Positions 9,928 to 22,781 of a stretch of 64,000 nucleotides of DNA are shown in pieces. The stretch covers positions 4,675,051 to 4,739,050 of the forward strand of contig NC_073312.1 of assembly GCF_027595985.1 (NCBI RefSeq), in the 5' to 3' direction. Both the position numbers and the translations under genes were made by a program. The notes beneath the pieces are model-generated. The model did not search any database. It had not been told where the DNA came from and saw nothing but the letters and a program-made list of their open reading frames with translations. Source of the stretch: Sorex araneus (Eukaryota > Chordata > Mammalia > Eulipotyphla > Soricidae). Each line of letters starts with the position of its first letter. The stretch's first letter is position 1.

Positions 9928-10362
9928 CTTTTTTTTCTTTTTGGGTCACACCTGGTGATGCACAGGGGTTACTCCTGGCTCTGTCACTGTCTGTCACTGT
10001 CATCCCGTTGCTCATCGATTTGTTCGAGCGGGCACCAGTAACGTCTTTCATTGTGAGACTTATTGTTACTGTGTTTGGCATATCCAATACATCACGGGTA
10101 GCTTGCCAGGCTCTGCCGTGCGGGCTCCATACTCTCAGTAGCTTGCCGGGCTCTCCGAGAGGGGCAGAGGAATCGAACTCGGGTCGGCCACGTGGCACGC
10201 AAACGCCCTACCGCTGCGCTACCGCTCCAGCTCACTCCTGGCTCTACACTCAGGAATCACCCCTGGCGGTGCTCAGGGGACCATATGGGATGCTGGGAAT
10301 CAAACCCGGGTTGGCCCCGTGCAAGGCAAATGCCCTACCCGCTGTGCTATTGCTCCAGCCCC
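9928..10362 (-). mobile_element. Short-type SINE interrupted by a long-type SINE
   Basis: Outer short-type minus copy at 9928-9982 and about 10231-10362. It is split in mid body by another SINE, and the target actcctggctct is repeated at both junctions. Confidence 0.88.
9983..10230 (-). mobile_element. Sor-type SINE, long body, nested
   Basis: Minus-strand long-type copy, from ctgtcactgtcatcccgttgc to cgctaccgctccagc. Because it landed inside a short-type copy, the long type was active later than at least this short-type insertion. Confidence 0.88.
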
Positions 10363-10449
10363 CTCAGTTACATTTTACTTCAGAAACGTCAGGCCTATCC
10401 AAGCTGCTGCAACTGCTTTCCTCTGCAGATCTGGCAGCCCGGGGCCAGG

Positions 10450-10605
10450 GAGAAGGTTACTCTAACAGACAGAGCACCGGCTTTGCCTAGGGGAGGCCTG
10501 GCTCCTGTCCCTGAGGCCCAGCACCTCCGATGGGCCCCTAGCACCATCAGGAGCGATTCCCGAGCACAGAGCTGGCACCTCCAGGTGTGCCCCCCCCCAG
10601 ACAAA
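10450..10605 (+). mobile_element. Degenerate SINE
   Basis: accggctttgcctaggggagg head and gcgattcccgagcacagagc body remnants of a plus-strand short-type copy. Confidence 0.5.
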
Positions 10606-12350
10606 AACCAAACCGCACACCCCTCCCCGGTGAGCACTGTTCAGGGTGCAGCAGCCAACTGTCTAGCTGATGCATGGTGGGGGGCGGGGCGTGGAGGGGA
10701 ATTATAGGTCGCTGGGTGGGGGGGTGGGGGGCCGGCTGGGGAAACTTGGCACCATCGATTTGCATCAGGACCTCTGAAATAGCCTTTGCCTTCTCCTGAA
10801 AGATACTGTCTAAACGGTGAAATTCATTCAATAGCCCCAGAAAGGGATCAGGTTATTTAACACAACATCCCTAATGGCGCGGTATCTCAGCTGTCTGCGC
10901 CGATAGCGAACATTGTCTTGGAGAGTGTTATCAGCCCAGGACACCCGCTATGAATATTGATCCCGCGCTGGTTACAGTCGCCGCTTGCCATCAGGGCAGG
11001 TCAGGGTTGGCACCCACCTAGCATCAAGGCAATTTAAAGACAGCGCTCAGGCGGAATGCTAATGCCCGCGCTGGAAAAACAAATCAACCGCGTGCACAGA
11101 GGGAAGGTGGCTGGGTATGGACGTATTTATTAGCCGGGGACACCGGGGGCGGGCGTGAGAGCCTGGGGGAGCCCGGCAGCCCGTCCTCCTGGGAGCAGAT
11201 GAGATGGAGAGAGGTCTCCCTTGCCTCCTGGTCATTTGCAAAGCAGGTGGCAGAGCAGCGATTCCCCAAGGCCCTGTCGTCCCCACTGCCGGTGTCCTTG
11301 GGGGGTGGGATGTCCAGTCTTTCCCTGCTGATGGGGGCGAGTGTTTCCAGAGCCCAGTGTACACCCAGCCTAGGGCATCCCTCAACCACGTACTGGAGAT
11401 AATAAGAGGGGAAAGTCACGCATAAGCCAAGTCCTTAAAGGGCCGGTCTGCGACGTCAGTGCACTGTCCCAGGAACTCTGCCCCCCCGCACCCCCCTTTT
11501 CCTTTACTGCATGTTTCCTGCAGGAGAACAGATGCACAGAGCCTTGGGGAGCCCCAGAATCTCGATCTGGAAAAATGCACACTGCACGGGGTGGGAGGAG
11601 TCTGAACGGAGGCTAGGATCAGGAGCGGGAGGAAAAGGAAGTTCAAAAAGAAAAATCAAGTGACAACCGGGTGCGGAAACGTGCTCGGAGCAGAGAACAA
11701 AGTACCCTCTAGTGTGTCTGGGCTGCAGCTGAGACCGGGCGGGCCCACCTGGCCTGGCCCGGGCGGGCGTCGCCTTTGGTGGGAGGTCCCTGGGCTGGGG
11801 TCAGAGCACTTCCTTCCCTGATTTCCTTTTAGAGCACAATCCATCTTCCCTTTAGGACTCCAGTTGGCTTGAATTTCGGGCCTGGGCTTTAAAGTCGGCG
11901 GGGAACTGAGTGGGACCTCTGGGAGGGCCGGGAGGTTTGAATGAGAAAAGCTCCCGGGAGCAGCGCGGCGGGAAGGCCCACTCTCAATAGCAGATGGGAT
12001 TAGCTGCCCCTCTAATGGGAGGGTTCTCCTCCCCTTCCTCCTCCTTACCTGCTCAGACAATATTAATTGCCAAGCCGTTGTTTGGAAACCCCATGGGGCA
12101 GGGAAAAAAGGGACCGCGGGGTCCGGGGTGGTTCTGGGCTCGGAGAAGCCTCAGAATTGGCCGCGGAATTAAAAGCTTCTCCCAGACCCTTTCCCAAGCG
12201 ACAAAGGGAAAGGAATGCTCAGAGGGCGTGGCGGAGGGACGGTCCCAGCCCTCGGGCTGCAGGGGTGGAGGGCTGTTCCAGGGGTCTCTTGCTTTGACCC
12301 AAAATTCAGACAAAGCCAGACAAGCACCTTTGAGCCTGTCAGGGGACCGT
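10606..12350. other. Repeat-poor block upstream of NKX1-2; candidate regulatory DNA
   Basis: About 1.7 kb without recognisable SINE, L1 or ERV sequence, in a window where SINEs otherwise occur every few hundred bases. The part 10785-11070 is AT/GC-balanced, with motifs such as gctatgaatattgatcc, gcggtatctcagctg and caatttaaagacagcgctcagg. Near 12050-12200 are gacaatattaattgccaagccg and ttggccgcggaattaaaagc, homeodomain-type TAATT cores. No open frame looks like an exon. Confidence 0.45.
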
Positions 12351-12359
12351 GGATCAGAG

Positions 12360-12565
12360 GGGGGATGGGCCAGAGAGGGCACATGCCTGTACGCGGCCCA
12401 CTTGGGTTTGATCCCTAGCACACCACAGGGCTCCCTGGGAACTGTCAGGAGTGAGCCCTGAGCACTGCCCTGGGAGTGAGCCCTGAGCACTGTCCTAGGA
12501 GTGAGACCTGAGCACTGTCAGGTGTGGCCCCCAAACAAAAACAACAAAAATAAAAACAAAAGCAA
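12360..12565 (+). mobile_element. SINE with tandemly triplicated body segment
   Basis: Plus-strand diverged short-type copy. The phrase ggagtgagccctgagcactg occurs at about 12448 and 12473 and again, as ggagtgagacctgagcactg, at 12499, a roughly 25-bp tandem expansion. The tail is A-rich (aacaaaaacaacaaaaataaaaac). Confidence 0.7.
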
Positions 12566-13258
12566 AGGCGTTCCTTGATGCTGGGAGACCCTTTCAGTGT
12601 GGCAACTCGCTGAGGCCCTGAGGGTGCCCAGGCCCCCCGCCATCTCTCCTGGCCCGCTGGCAGGCCTTCTCCCTCACAGGTGCCCACCGGGAAGATCCGG
12701 GTTCCAGTCGGGCCTGCCGCCCACGCACAGGGACTCTGGAGCACTCACTTTGGGTGGGATGGTGGGGCCACACCAGGCTCTGCACTCGGCAGGGGCCAGG
12801 GAGACACAGGTTCCAGAGAATTGGGGATCCAGCTTGCGGGGCCGCGTGGAAGGCAAGTGTGGGGGTTCCTGTGTGTCCCCCCCCACTCCCCACTATCTCT
12901 CTGATTCCACTTCTCCATCTTGAACTTTTCCTCCCCGCCTTTAAAAAAAAATTATTATTATTTCCCCCTCCCCTTTAAAACGAAGACAACAGTCTCATCC
13001 AACTGTGCCCGGGACCCAGGGCCAGGGGAGGCTGAGAGACAGGAGAGGCAGGGGGTTCCGTCCATCCCTGAGATTCACCGATTGTCCCTTGAAGCCATCA
13101 GGCCCGCCCCGGGAGTACCCCCAGTTCAAAGCTGGGCACCCCGCTGGCAGGTGGAAACCCTGACCCCAGTTAGAGGAAAGAAGGGACACCGAGAGGGCAG
13201 CGGAGGGGTGGGTGGGAAAAAGGGGGGGCAGTGAGAGGGCGGAGGAGGACAGAAGGGA

Positions 13259-13305
13259 GGGAGGGGGGAGAGAGAGAGAGGGAGAGAAAGAGAGAGAGAG
13301 AGACC
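13259..13305 (+). repeat. (GA)n microsatellite
   Basis: Purine tract agagagagagagggagagaaagagagagag immediately upstream of the NKX1-2 CpG island. Confidence 0.9.
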
Positions 13306-13313
13306 CTGGATGA

Positions 13314-14012
<699 letters not shown>

Positions 14013-14609
14013 TAACTGCATTCGTAGGGCGCCCCCTGTGCGCCAGGACCTGGGCTAAAGACGGGCTCGGAGTCGTGGGAAACTTCAGACCCGGGATGCA
14101 GCGCCCTTAGCAGCGCCCCTGCTTTAGGGACCAGAGAATCCGGGACTGAGGCGTTGCCCGGGGGTTTAAGTGAGCCTCGGGGCTCAGGGGGACCCGTCGG
14201 GCTCCACTCGCGATGCCCAGAGCCACCTGCAGGCCCTGCCCGTCCCCGGCCCGGCTCCTCTCCCCAGAGCTGGGCAGTGACCCGGCGGGGGCGCAGGGCT
14301 GCAGTGGGGTGCAGGTTTCGAGCCCTTTCTCCTCCCCAGCCCCGTGGCCCACTTACTCCTGGCTCTGGCGCACACCTGCTGCCGGGCCGGCCCCGCGCCC
14401 GCCGGGCAGGGTCTGCGCCCCGGCACCGCCTGCCAAACGCGGGCGCAGGTCCGGGAGAGGCGCAGGACGCCCCGCATCCCGCGCGCCCGCCCCGACCTCG
14501 CTCTTGATTGTCTGGGGCTCGGGGCGCCTCTGGCGGCCGCGCCTGGGCCCGGGAGGTGCGCCTGGTAATTGTCCGGATCGCCCCTCCGAGGGGCCCCGCT
14601 CCCCTCCCC

Positions 14610-14890
14610 CACCCCGTGATCGATATTCTATTACAGACGCCTGCATATCTCCTACCCACAGCTTGCAGGTACCGACTTCAAACCCCCTTTCCCTGTCTGA
14701 TCCTAATATTGTTCGATTAAAACTTACCTTTAATAGATGACATCTATCGATCCGGCCCGCACAAATCTGAAACTCTATTAACACGGCAGGAGAGAGAAGA
14801 TGGGGAAAGGGGAATTTCACTTTAAAAGGGGGAGGGGGTGGCTTAATAACTTCTTTTTTAATTGCTCGACGCCCCCAGACCAAAAGAGGC
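14610..14890 (+). promoter_or_regulatory. AT-rich block within the NKX1-2 intron, candidate enhancer
   Basis: Inside a CpG-dense intron, this stretch turns AT-rich and repeat-free: gatcgatattctattacag, cctaatattgttcgattaaaac, ctttaatagatgacatctatcgat and ctctattaacacgg. It contains multiple TAAT/ATTA and ATCGAT cores of homeodomain and CUT-type sites. The regulatory role is inferred. Confidence 0.4.
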
Positions 14891-15066
14891 TTCCAGAGAC
14901 CGGCCGGCCCGAAACGGACTTGGCATCTCAATGTCTCGATGCCCAGTGCTCCCAGGCCCTGCCCCCCACCCCCAGGTGCCCAATGAGACTATTTGGCTTT
15001 TGGATGCGGGTGTCACGCGTTCGTTTAAAATATGCCCCGTGGACGCCTACGAGGAGGCGGGTGTGA

Positions 15067-15978
<912 letters not shown>

Positions 15979-17453
15979 ACCCGGAGTCCCGCCGGCCCCC
16001 CGCTCCGGTCTCTTTTCCACTCGCGCGCGCAGGAGCGTCAGGATCGCCCCCTCCTGGTGCGCGCGGGGGTCTGCGCGCCCCTGCCCTGCCCGCCGCCCCG
16101 GGCGCCGCCAGGGGGCAGGGGAAGCCGCGGGCTGCCGGCCCACCGCGCCCCCGAGTCCGCACCGCCCGCAGAGGGGCTGGGGACCCGCGGTCTTTCGGGG
16201 GAACCGGAGGCTGACCGCGGCCTTACCATTCCCGGCGCGGCTGCTGCTACACCGGGAGCTTTCTCCGGTTCAGGACTCTGGGGGCCCGGGGGAGAGAGGC
16301 CCGTGCGCCCTGCCTGCCGGCTGCTCGCGCCCGGGGCGCTGGAACCTTCCAAGATCTTCGCTCACTCCGAGGAATTTCCCTCTTCCAGAGCTGCTCTTCC
16401 CTTCTCATGCCCGGTCGTGAGCCCAAGCCCCCAAGCGATGCACAAGCGAGCCGGGCAGAGCTGGGTCCCCTCGCGCACGCTGCCCGCCTCCGTTTGCTCG
16501 GTGCTTCCAAGCCTGCCATCTTGGAGCTTCGGTTCCCAGGCGGCCTGAGAGCTCCAGACTCCGCACAAGAATCTTCCCGAGAGATGCTACCGCGTTTCCC
16601 ACCCGAAATTCCTGCTGAACAGTGTGACCGTCCCCGAGCCTTAGGGCAGCTGCCACGGCCAGAAGCACAAAAAGATCCTGAAGGGACGTTGGCGTGACTG
16701 AAACCTTGCCATCTAATGCTGGTTTGGATGCTCCAAGAGACACCCAATCCCGGCTCCCCAGTCTGCCCCAGTGAGCACTGCATGGGCCAACTACAGTCCT
16801 GAACTGGACTGTGTTTCCAAAAGCATAACCGGGGCATTTTTAGAACGTCAGCTAAGAATCCGGCTGGAAAGAGTTGTCGTTCCCGGCTCTCTCAGATGTC
16901 CCGTGACCAAGCCAAAGGTTGTAACAGCTGGAAGAACTCTTGGGCGGAAAGAGCTAAGTCTTCACCAGAAGGGAAAAAAATACCCACAGTGGACTTGGCT
17001 TTTGATGGCGGGCATCCTAGTTGCTGCTTTTCCTTTATCCTTGGGGGGAACGTTGGCTTTCCCGTGAAAGTCTCTCGGTTGGAAAGCTCTCCTTTGCTGG
17101 GTCATGTGGGTCATCACCCGGATCTTGGAAACCCAGACTAGCTCAAGTGTCTCTCTCTTCTCCTCACTTGATTACGTGAAGCTCTCTGACACCCACAGGG
17201 GAACCACGGTCCTTGCTATTCGTTATCATGAAACGCAACCATCGGTGGCTTCTTCCAAAGTAAAGGCACACTGGCATTGTGAACGAATGCTATTTTCCCA
17301 TCTTGCTAGGCCCTCGTTCTGTTATCCGGCACGATAGAGAAAAACATCCCCTCTTTTCCCTAAGTTCAGTCAGCCTTCCTCAGATGCCAGGAGCTTTGAA
17401 AACACGCATTGCTTATACACGACCAACAACTGTGACCCTTTCCCTTCTGGTCT

Positions 17454-17638
17454 ATTTTTTTTTTTTTTTTTTTGCTTTTTGGGTCACACCCAGCGATGCT
17501 CAGGGGTTACTCCTGGCTTTGCACTCAGGAATTGCTCCTGACAGTGCTTGGGGGACCATATGGGATGCCGGAGATCGAACCCGGGTCGGCCGGGTGCAAG
17601 GCAAACGCCCTACCCGCTGTGCTATCGCTCCGGCCCCT
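17454..17638 (-). mobile_element. Sor-type SINE, short body
   Basis: Full-length minus copy. Target duplication cccttctggtcta at about 17441-17453 and 17639-17651. Confidence 0.92.
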
Positions 17639-18092
17639 CCCTTCTGGTCTAAAGAAATGATGTTCTCCCAGCAGCACAGTGTGGCTTTCTGAAAGACCAG
17701 TTGGTGCCAGATGAGATTTAAAAAGGCAGACACGGAAGGATAGGACATGATTTTATTCACTTCCCACGTTGACAGTGAGCTTTAAAACAATTGGTGGGTT
17801 TCCAAGAGCCACATTGCGTGTTCGCTGCCAAGCCCCCTGAGGTAGCATCTCTAGCTAAGACCATCAGCTTCTGGGGGGTGTGGAATCCTTTCACTCATTC
17901 CGGTCCCAGAATCCCAGACACAGCAGTGGAAGGGAGCCTCGGCCAGGTGCTGGAGGAAGCCGCTTCCTCCCTGTTCTTGCTTCCGAGGCCTGGAAGAGAG
18001 AGATGACCCAGAAGTTTGCCCTTGAGCTCCTGCTTTCCAAGGCCCTGGGCTTTCTAACCAAATCCTTACACTCCGTTTATTGCTGTTTGTCT

Positions 18093-18098
18093 AATAAA
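18093..18098 (+). terminator. Candidate polyadenylation signal AATAAA
   Basis: First canonical signal downstream of the NKX1-2 stop, followed by a T/G-containing stretch (ttctttttgaaactatttcctgg). Assignment to NKX1-2 is tentative. Confidence 0.35.
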
Positions 18099-18125
18099 TT
18101 CTTTTTGAAACTATTTCCTGGTGAA

Positions 18126-18785
18126 CTATTTCCTGCTCTTGATTAGCGAGGCTTGAGGTGATTTCCCAACACTCAGAGGTTGTAGGCCTGAATCCCCTCT
18201 GCCCACCAGCTTGCATTCAGGGGAGGGGGGTACAGCTCCCCTAACACTACTTTGTAAACAATCCCCCCCTTCCTTCCTTACAGGTGATGGTGTGGGCGTG
18301 GGATGACGGGGATCACACACATGCTTGGGTGTAGGGTGTGTGACTGGGGGCCCCACATCAGGCTGCAGTGCTTTTAGGCTTGCACTTCTTTAGCTGCAGT
18401 GCCCACACACAAGCCACGGTTGGGGTGCTCACGGTGAGGGCACTGCAGTGCTCCCCAGAGACCTCACTTCTTGGCCATGCTTTAATAGGCCAGAGGATTT
18501 CACCCTTTTTTTTTGAGGCTCATACGCACACGGACACACAGACACACACACACAGAGCTTCAGTGCTCCTGGGAGTGGTGCATGGTGCCAGGATGGCAGA
18601 TGACAGCTGCCGGGCTCACACAGTTCAGCAGAATCCTGCCGAGTGCAGGCGGGAGAGAGGGGACTTGAACTTGGGATCCCAGGCTTCTGAGGTCCGTGCT
18701 CTGAGCCTCTGTGCTATTCCTCCGGGCCTGCTCTACTATTTTCTTGTCTTCTTCCAACCCTGGCTAGATCTAAACACAGTGCTTG
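18126..18785. other. Non-coding sequence with old SINE scraps
   Basis: No gene seen. A short (CA)n stretch occurs at about 18531-18556, and an old minus-strand SINE may span 18560-18728 (ends tgctattcctccgggcc). Confidence 0.35.
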
Positions 18786-18935
18786 AGTTGGAGAGAGAGC
18801 TCCGTGGTTTGGGTGCTTGCCTTGCTCACAGTCAACCTGGGAGTGATTCCTGGTGTCACCTGTGATCCCTCAAGCCTAACCCGGAGGCAGGAGTAAGCCC
18901 TGAGCACTGCCAGATATGACCCAACTCTCCTTCCA
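18785..18935 (+). mobile_element. Degenerate SINE
   Basis: gagttggagagagagctccg head and aggcaggagtaagccctgagcactgcc body of a diverged plus copy. Confidence 0.55.
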
Positions 18936-18947
18936 GGTAGGTATATA

Positions 18948-18953
<6 letters not shown>

Positions 18954-18994
<41 letters not shown>
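18954..18994 (+). repeat. (TG)n microsatellite
   Basis: About 20 uninterrupted TG dinucleotides. Confidence 0.95.
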
Positions 18995-18997
<3 letters not shown>

Positions 18998-19054
18998 TGC
19001 TTACCTTACATGAGTCAGCACACATATACACACCCTAAGATTCATTTCCATAGA

Positions 19055-19301
19055 ACTGTCACTGTCACTGTCATCCCGTTGCTCATCAATTTGCTCGAGC
19101 AAGCACCAGTAACATCTCCATCTTGAGACTTGTTGTTACTCTTTTTGGAATATCAAATACACCATGGGTAGCTTGCCAGGTTCTGCCGTGCAGGCGAGAT
19201 ACTCTTGGTAGCTTGATCTCTCCGAGAGGGGCGGAGGGATCAAACCCAGGTCGGCCAAATGCAAAGCAAACTCCCTACCCACTGTGCTATCGCTACAGCC
19301 C
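19055..19301 (-). mobile_element. Sor-type SINE, long body
   Basis: Minus-strand long-type copy, ctgtcactgtcactgtcatccc to cgctacagccc. Flanked by near-identical tccatagaa / ttcatagaa. Confidence 0.88.
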
Positions 19302-19329
19302 ATTTTCATAGAAAAAGAAAAAAAAATTT

Positions 19330-19445
19330 TTTTGTTTGTTTGTTTGTAGTGCCAGGGGTCACATCTATGCTCAGAGACCGTGAAATGCCGAGGATGGAAC
19401 CCAGGACTGTGCAGCCAAGCTTGCACTGCAGCACTTTGAGCCCCT
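19330..19445 (-). mobile_element. Degenerate SINE
   Basis: gtttgtttgtttgtagtgccagggg, gatggaacccaggactgtgcag; a very diverged minus copy. Confidence 0.4.
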
Positions 19446-19647
19446 CACCTGGCTAGTGAAGAATTCTTACCAGTGGAGACAAATCAGATCAACCTTGGCC
19501 TATCGGCCTACGGGGTTTCACGACCAAGCCCTTGCTGAAAGGAGCCTTCCTTTGAAGGCAAATGCCCGTGACGGAACACAGGGAGCGACTTCTTGGACTT
19601 GGGCACACACTAGTCATAGATTTCTGACACTCCAGACCACTGTTTCG

Positions 19648-19847
19648 GGGCCGGAGACATAGTATAGCGGGGCAGGGCTCTTGCCTTACACTCAGCCGCC
19701 CTGGGTTCAATCCCTGGTACCTGTACAGTCCCTGAGAGCCCTGCCAGGAGTGAGTCCTAGGTGCAGAGCCAGGAGTAAGCGCTGAGCACAGCTGAGTGGG
19801 AGTCCCCCCACTCCCAGGGACACAGCAACAACAACAACAACAACAAC
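19648..19847 (+). mobile_element. Sor-type SINE, short body, diverged, (AAC)n tail
   Basis: ggggccggagacatagtatagc head; the tail has become (caa)n at 19825-19847. Confidence 0.75.
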
Positions 19848-19869
19848 TAACTCCTAAGAACCTGTTTAG

Positions 19870-19990
19870 TGGGCTAGGGAGATAGTTCAAAGGCTGGAGC
19901 AAAGCTTTGCTCTGCAGGCAGAAGGCCGGGCTTTGATCCGAAGCACACGGTCCCCAAGCGCCACTGAGTGTGACCCCTAAACAAACAAAA
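19870..19990 (+). mobile_element. Degenerate SINE
   Basis: gggctagggagatagttcaaagg head with a deleted body and an aaacaaacaaaaa tail. Confidence 0.6.
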
Positions 19991-19995
19991 ATGTG

Positions 19996-20176
19996 CGGCT
20001 GGAGTGATAGCACAGCGGGGAGGGCGTTTGCCTTGCACACAGCCGACCCGGGTTTGAATCCCAGCATCCCATATGGTCCCCTGAGCACTGCCAGGGGTGG
20101 TTCCTGAGTGCACAGCCAGGAGTAATCCCTGTGCATCGCCAGGTGCGACCCAAAAAGCAAAAAAAAAAAAAAAATC
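19996..20176 (+). mobile_element. Sor-type SINE, short body
   Basis: Full-length young copy inserted in the tail of the previous element. aaacaaacaaaaa appears on both sides (19980s and about 20180). Confidence 0.9.
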
Positions 20177-20281
20177 TTAAACAAACAAAAACGGAAAAAC
20201 ACCGATTTAACTAGCGTCTGCCAATATAAGGAAGGCAGCAAAAATTCATCACTGCTATAAATATATCTTGAATTGAATTCC

Positions 20282-20451
20282 AGGGCCAGAGAGATAGCAC
20301 AGGGGTTCAAGCACTTGTCCTGCCTGTGGGTGACCCCACTTTGAACCCCTGGGGCTGTATACTATCCCTCAGGCATCACTATGAGTCACCCCTGGGCACT
20401 GCCGGGTGCCTCCAATACTCTCCCCTGCACCAAAAAAAAAAAAAAAAAAAC
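20282..20451 (+). mobile_element. Sor-type SINE, short body, diverged
   Basis: agggccagagagatagcacagg head, body atgagtcacccctgggcactgcc, then a pure A tail of about 18. Confidence 0.75.
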
Positions 20452-20634
20452 ACACCTCAACCAAAATTATAAAAGAGACAGAAGAATTTCTCTTATTTAC
20501 CTCAGTGTCCCTGCCGGTAAGGCGTGGGTGGCAGCTGGTGGCAGCTGGCTCTGTGTGGCAGGATTGATTCTCTAGGCCATGCCTCACCCCATCCACCTCC
20601 CAGCACCCGCTGCTTCCAACACGTCGCTGTCCAT

Positions 20635-20742
20635 TTTGTTTTGTGTCTGGCCACACCTGGTGGCACTTGGGGAACCGAGAGACCAAGGGCTGAACCCAGG
20701 TCTCCTGCAGGCAAAGCCCAGCCTGAGCTCCAGTCCTTGACC
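20635..20742 (-). mobile_element. Degenerate SINE
   Basis: tgtctggccacacctggtggc, tgaacccaggtctcctgcagg and gagctccagtcc mark an old minus copy lacking part of its body. Confidence 0.6.
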
Positions 20743-20884
20743 CAATTTCTTAGCCCCATCTCTGCCCACTTCTTCCACCTGGCCCGTCACCAGGCTCCCT
20801 CCTCTCCTCTTCCCTTCCCTGCCTGTCTACCCCTCCCTTGCATCAACGACTTTTTTCAGATATTTGGGTAAAAGGACCTGAAGA

Positions 20885-21045
20885 GAGAGAGTGTTTGAGG
20901 GTCCGAGAACATGCTTTGCATAGGGGAGTCCTGAGTTCGATACCCAGTATTACACTGTTGCCAGCGCTCTGCCTGGAATGACCTGAGCACTGAGCCAGGA
21001 GTAGCACCTGAGCATCACTGGGTGTGGCCACCCTCTCAAAATAAA
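20885..21045 (+). mobile_element. Degenerate SINE
   Basis: tgagttcgatacccag box B-like segment and gagcatcactgggtgtggcc end of an old plus copy. Confidence 0.6.
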
Positions 21046-21085
21046 GAAGTCTGGGCAATGGATGACTGGATTTTAAATGATTTGA

Positions 21086-21260
21086 GGGGCTGGAGCGACA
21101 GCACAGCGGGGAGGGCGTTTGCCTTGCACACGGCCGACTCGGGTTCGATTCCCAGCATCCCATATGGTCCCCTGAGCACCAGGGGTAATTCCTGAGTGCA
21201 GAGCCAGGAGTAACCCCTGTGCATCACCGAGTGTGACCCAAAAAGCAAAAAAAAAAAAAA
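21086..21260 (+). mobile_element. Sor-type SINE, short body
   Basis: Full-length plus copy; target duplication ttaaatgatttga at 21073-21085 and about 21260-21272. Confidence 0.92.
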
Positions 21261-21729
21261 TTAAATGATTTGAACAGAAATGATAACCCCAGCAAAGATG
21301 TACTACTTGTAGCCATACAAGTAGTATTTTTCCTTCCAGTTACAGAAGCACAAAAGAAAAGAATTAGAGAAATGCTGATGCTGTTTTGGATGCCATGATG
21401 CTACAGAGGAAAGGAGAAGGCTCAGATGATAATCTGAGTTTCAAATCTACAAACTCTTACTTGTTGTGGGAACCTGTGACCTGATTGGCGGTATTGCACA
21501 GCCTCATATACATTGGTTGTAAGCAAACAGATAGTAGAAACAGCGTTTTTCTCCTATGCTGTTTCTAGAGGGGGCATTTTAATAAAGTGGGGCCTCTGCA
21601 GAGTGAGCTGAGCTGTTAGGATCGCTGTCTTGGATGCGGAGGTTATTGCTGAGCTCCTGTTACCCACATGAGCTACAAATAAAGAGCTGCAGCATTGAAG
21701 ACATCCAGTCGTCAGCATGTTATTCCTAT

Positions 21730-21897
21730 TTCTTTTGTTTTTGGGCCACACTGGGTGATGCTCAGGGGTTCCTCCTGGCTCTGCATTCAGGAATCGCTCC
21801 TGGCAGGGCGCAGGGGACCATATGGGATGCCAGGGATTGACCTTGGGTCCGTCATGTGCAAGGCAAGGGCCCTACCCACTGTCTTATCTTTCCAGCA
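21730..21897 (-). mobile_element. Sor-type SINE, short body, diverged
   Basis: tgtttttgggccacactgggtgatgc to tatctttccagc. Confidence 0.8.
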
Positions 21898-21919
21898 TTT
21901 AGTAATCTCTTCTTGTTTA

Positions 21920-22045
21920 CTTTTGGTGAGGGCGTGGGGCCACACCCCATGGTGCTCAGCGATCACTTCATCTATGGTGCTGATATTAAAGCAGGGTCGG
22001 TCACATGCAGCGAAGGGCCTTACCCCTGTACTGTCTCTCCAGCCC
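21920..22045 (-). mobile_element. Degenerate SINE
   Basis: ggggccacaccccatggtgctcagcg to ctgtctctccagcc, with a shortened middle. Confidence 0.65.
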
Positions 22046-22228
22046 TGAATGTGCTATTTTACTCATTGTTTACAAGAATCTGAAGGAAATTCAGACTTGC
22101 TGCAAAAAATGGCACTGGAGAATTGCTCTAAGTTTTCTGATAGACACTCCGTTTCCACACGATGTCATCTGCTGAGCCTCAGGCCCCTGAGGGAGCATCC
22201 TTTGAGATGAATCATTCTTCTTCTTCTT

Positions 22229-22414
22229 CTTCTTTTTTTTTTTTTTTTTTTTGCTTTTTGGGTCACACTCAGCGATGCTCAGGGGTTTCTCCTGGCTCTG
22301 CACTCAGGAATTACTCCTGGCGGTGCTCAGGGGACCCTATGGGATGCTGGGAATCGAACCCGGGTCGGCCGCGTGCAAGGCAAACGCCCTACCCGCTGTG
22401 CTATCACTCCAGCC
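22229..22414 (-). mobile_element. Sor-type SINE, short body
   Basis: Full-length minus copy; gaatcattcttc / gggtcattcttg at the two ends is the probable target duplication. Confidence 0.9.
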
Positions 22415-22780
22415 TGAGACGGGTCATTCTTGCTCTACTGCCTTTCCTGCAGATCGAAAGGTTTTAGGCTGGATCTCAGAAGTGTGGGCCACTTCCGTAG
22501 GCAAGCCTGCTCCTAGCACATGACCCACAGATGCGCCTTTAGGGAACGTCAGAGGTGGGGTCACCTGCTGTGGTGTCCCCTAAGATAACAAGAGGCTGGA
22601 ACTCTGAAACTGCAGCAGTATGGGTACTCATGCATCTAAAAACAAGAGCGGGGGTCCCCTCCCGCACTGGGACAGAGGGCCTGCACACAGTACCAGACGG
22701 CGTTAAGTACAGCCTCACTGGAGAGTGGAGAAAATGATGGCATACATCTGTTTTTCCTTCCCTTTGCACAAAGAACCTCT
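22415..22780. other. Unique sequence, no gene seen
   Basis: No recognisable exon or repeat. Confidence 0.35.
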
Positions 22781-22781
22781 T

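Larger units (their letters stand above)
15979..18125 (+). other. NKX1-2: Probable NKX1-2 3' UTR and downstream sequence
   Basis: About 1.4 kb of non-coding DNA without young repeats follows the stop codon and grades from CpG-rich to balanced composition. The first canonical AATAAA on the plus strand after the stop is at 18093-18098 (gtttgtctaataaattcttt). I see no earlier AATAAA or ATTAAA. A SINE at 17454-17638 lies within. Which part is really transcribed cannot be told here. Confidence 0.4.
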
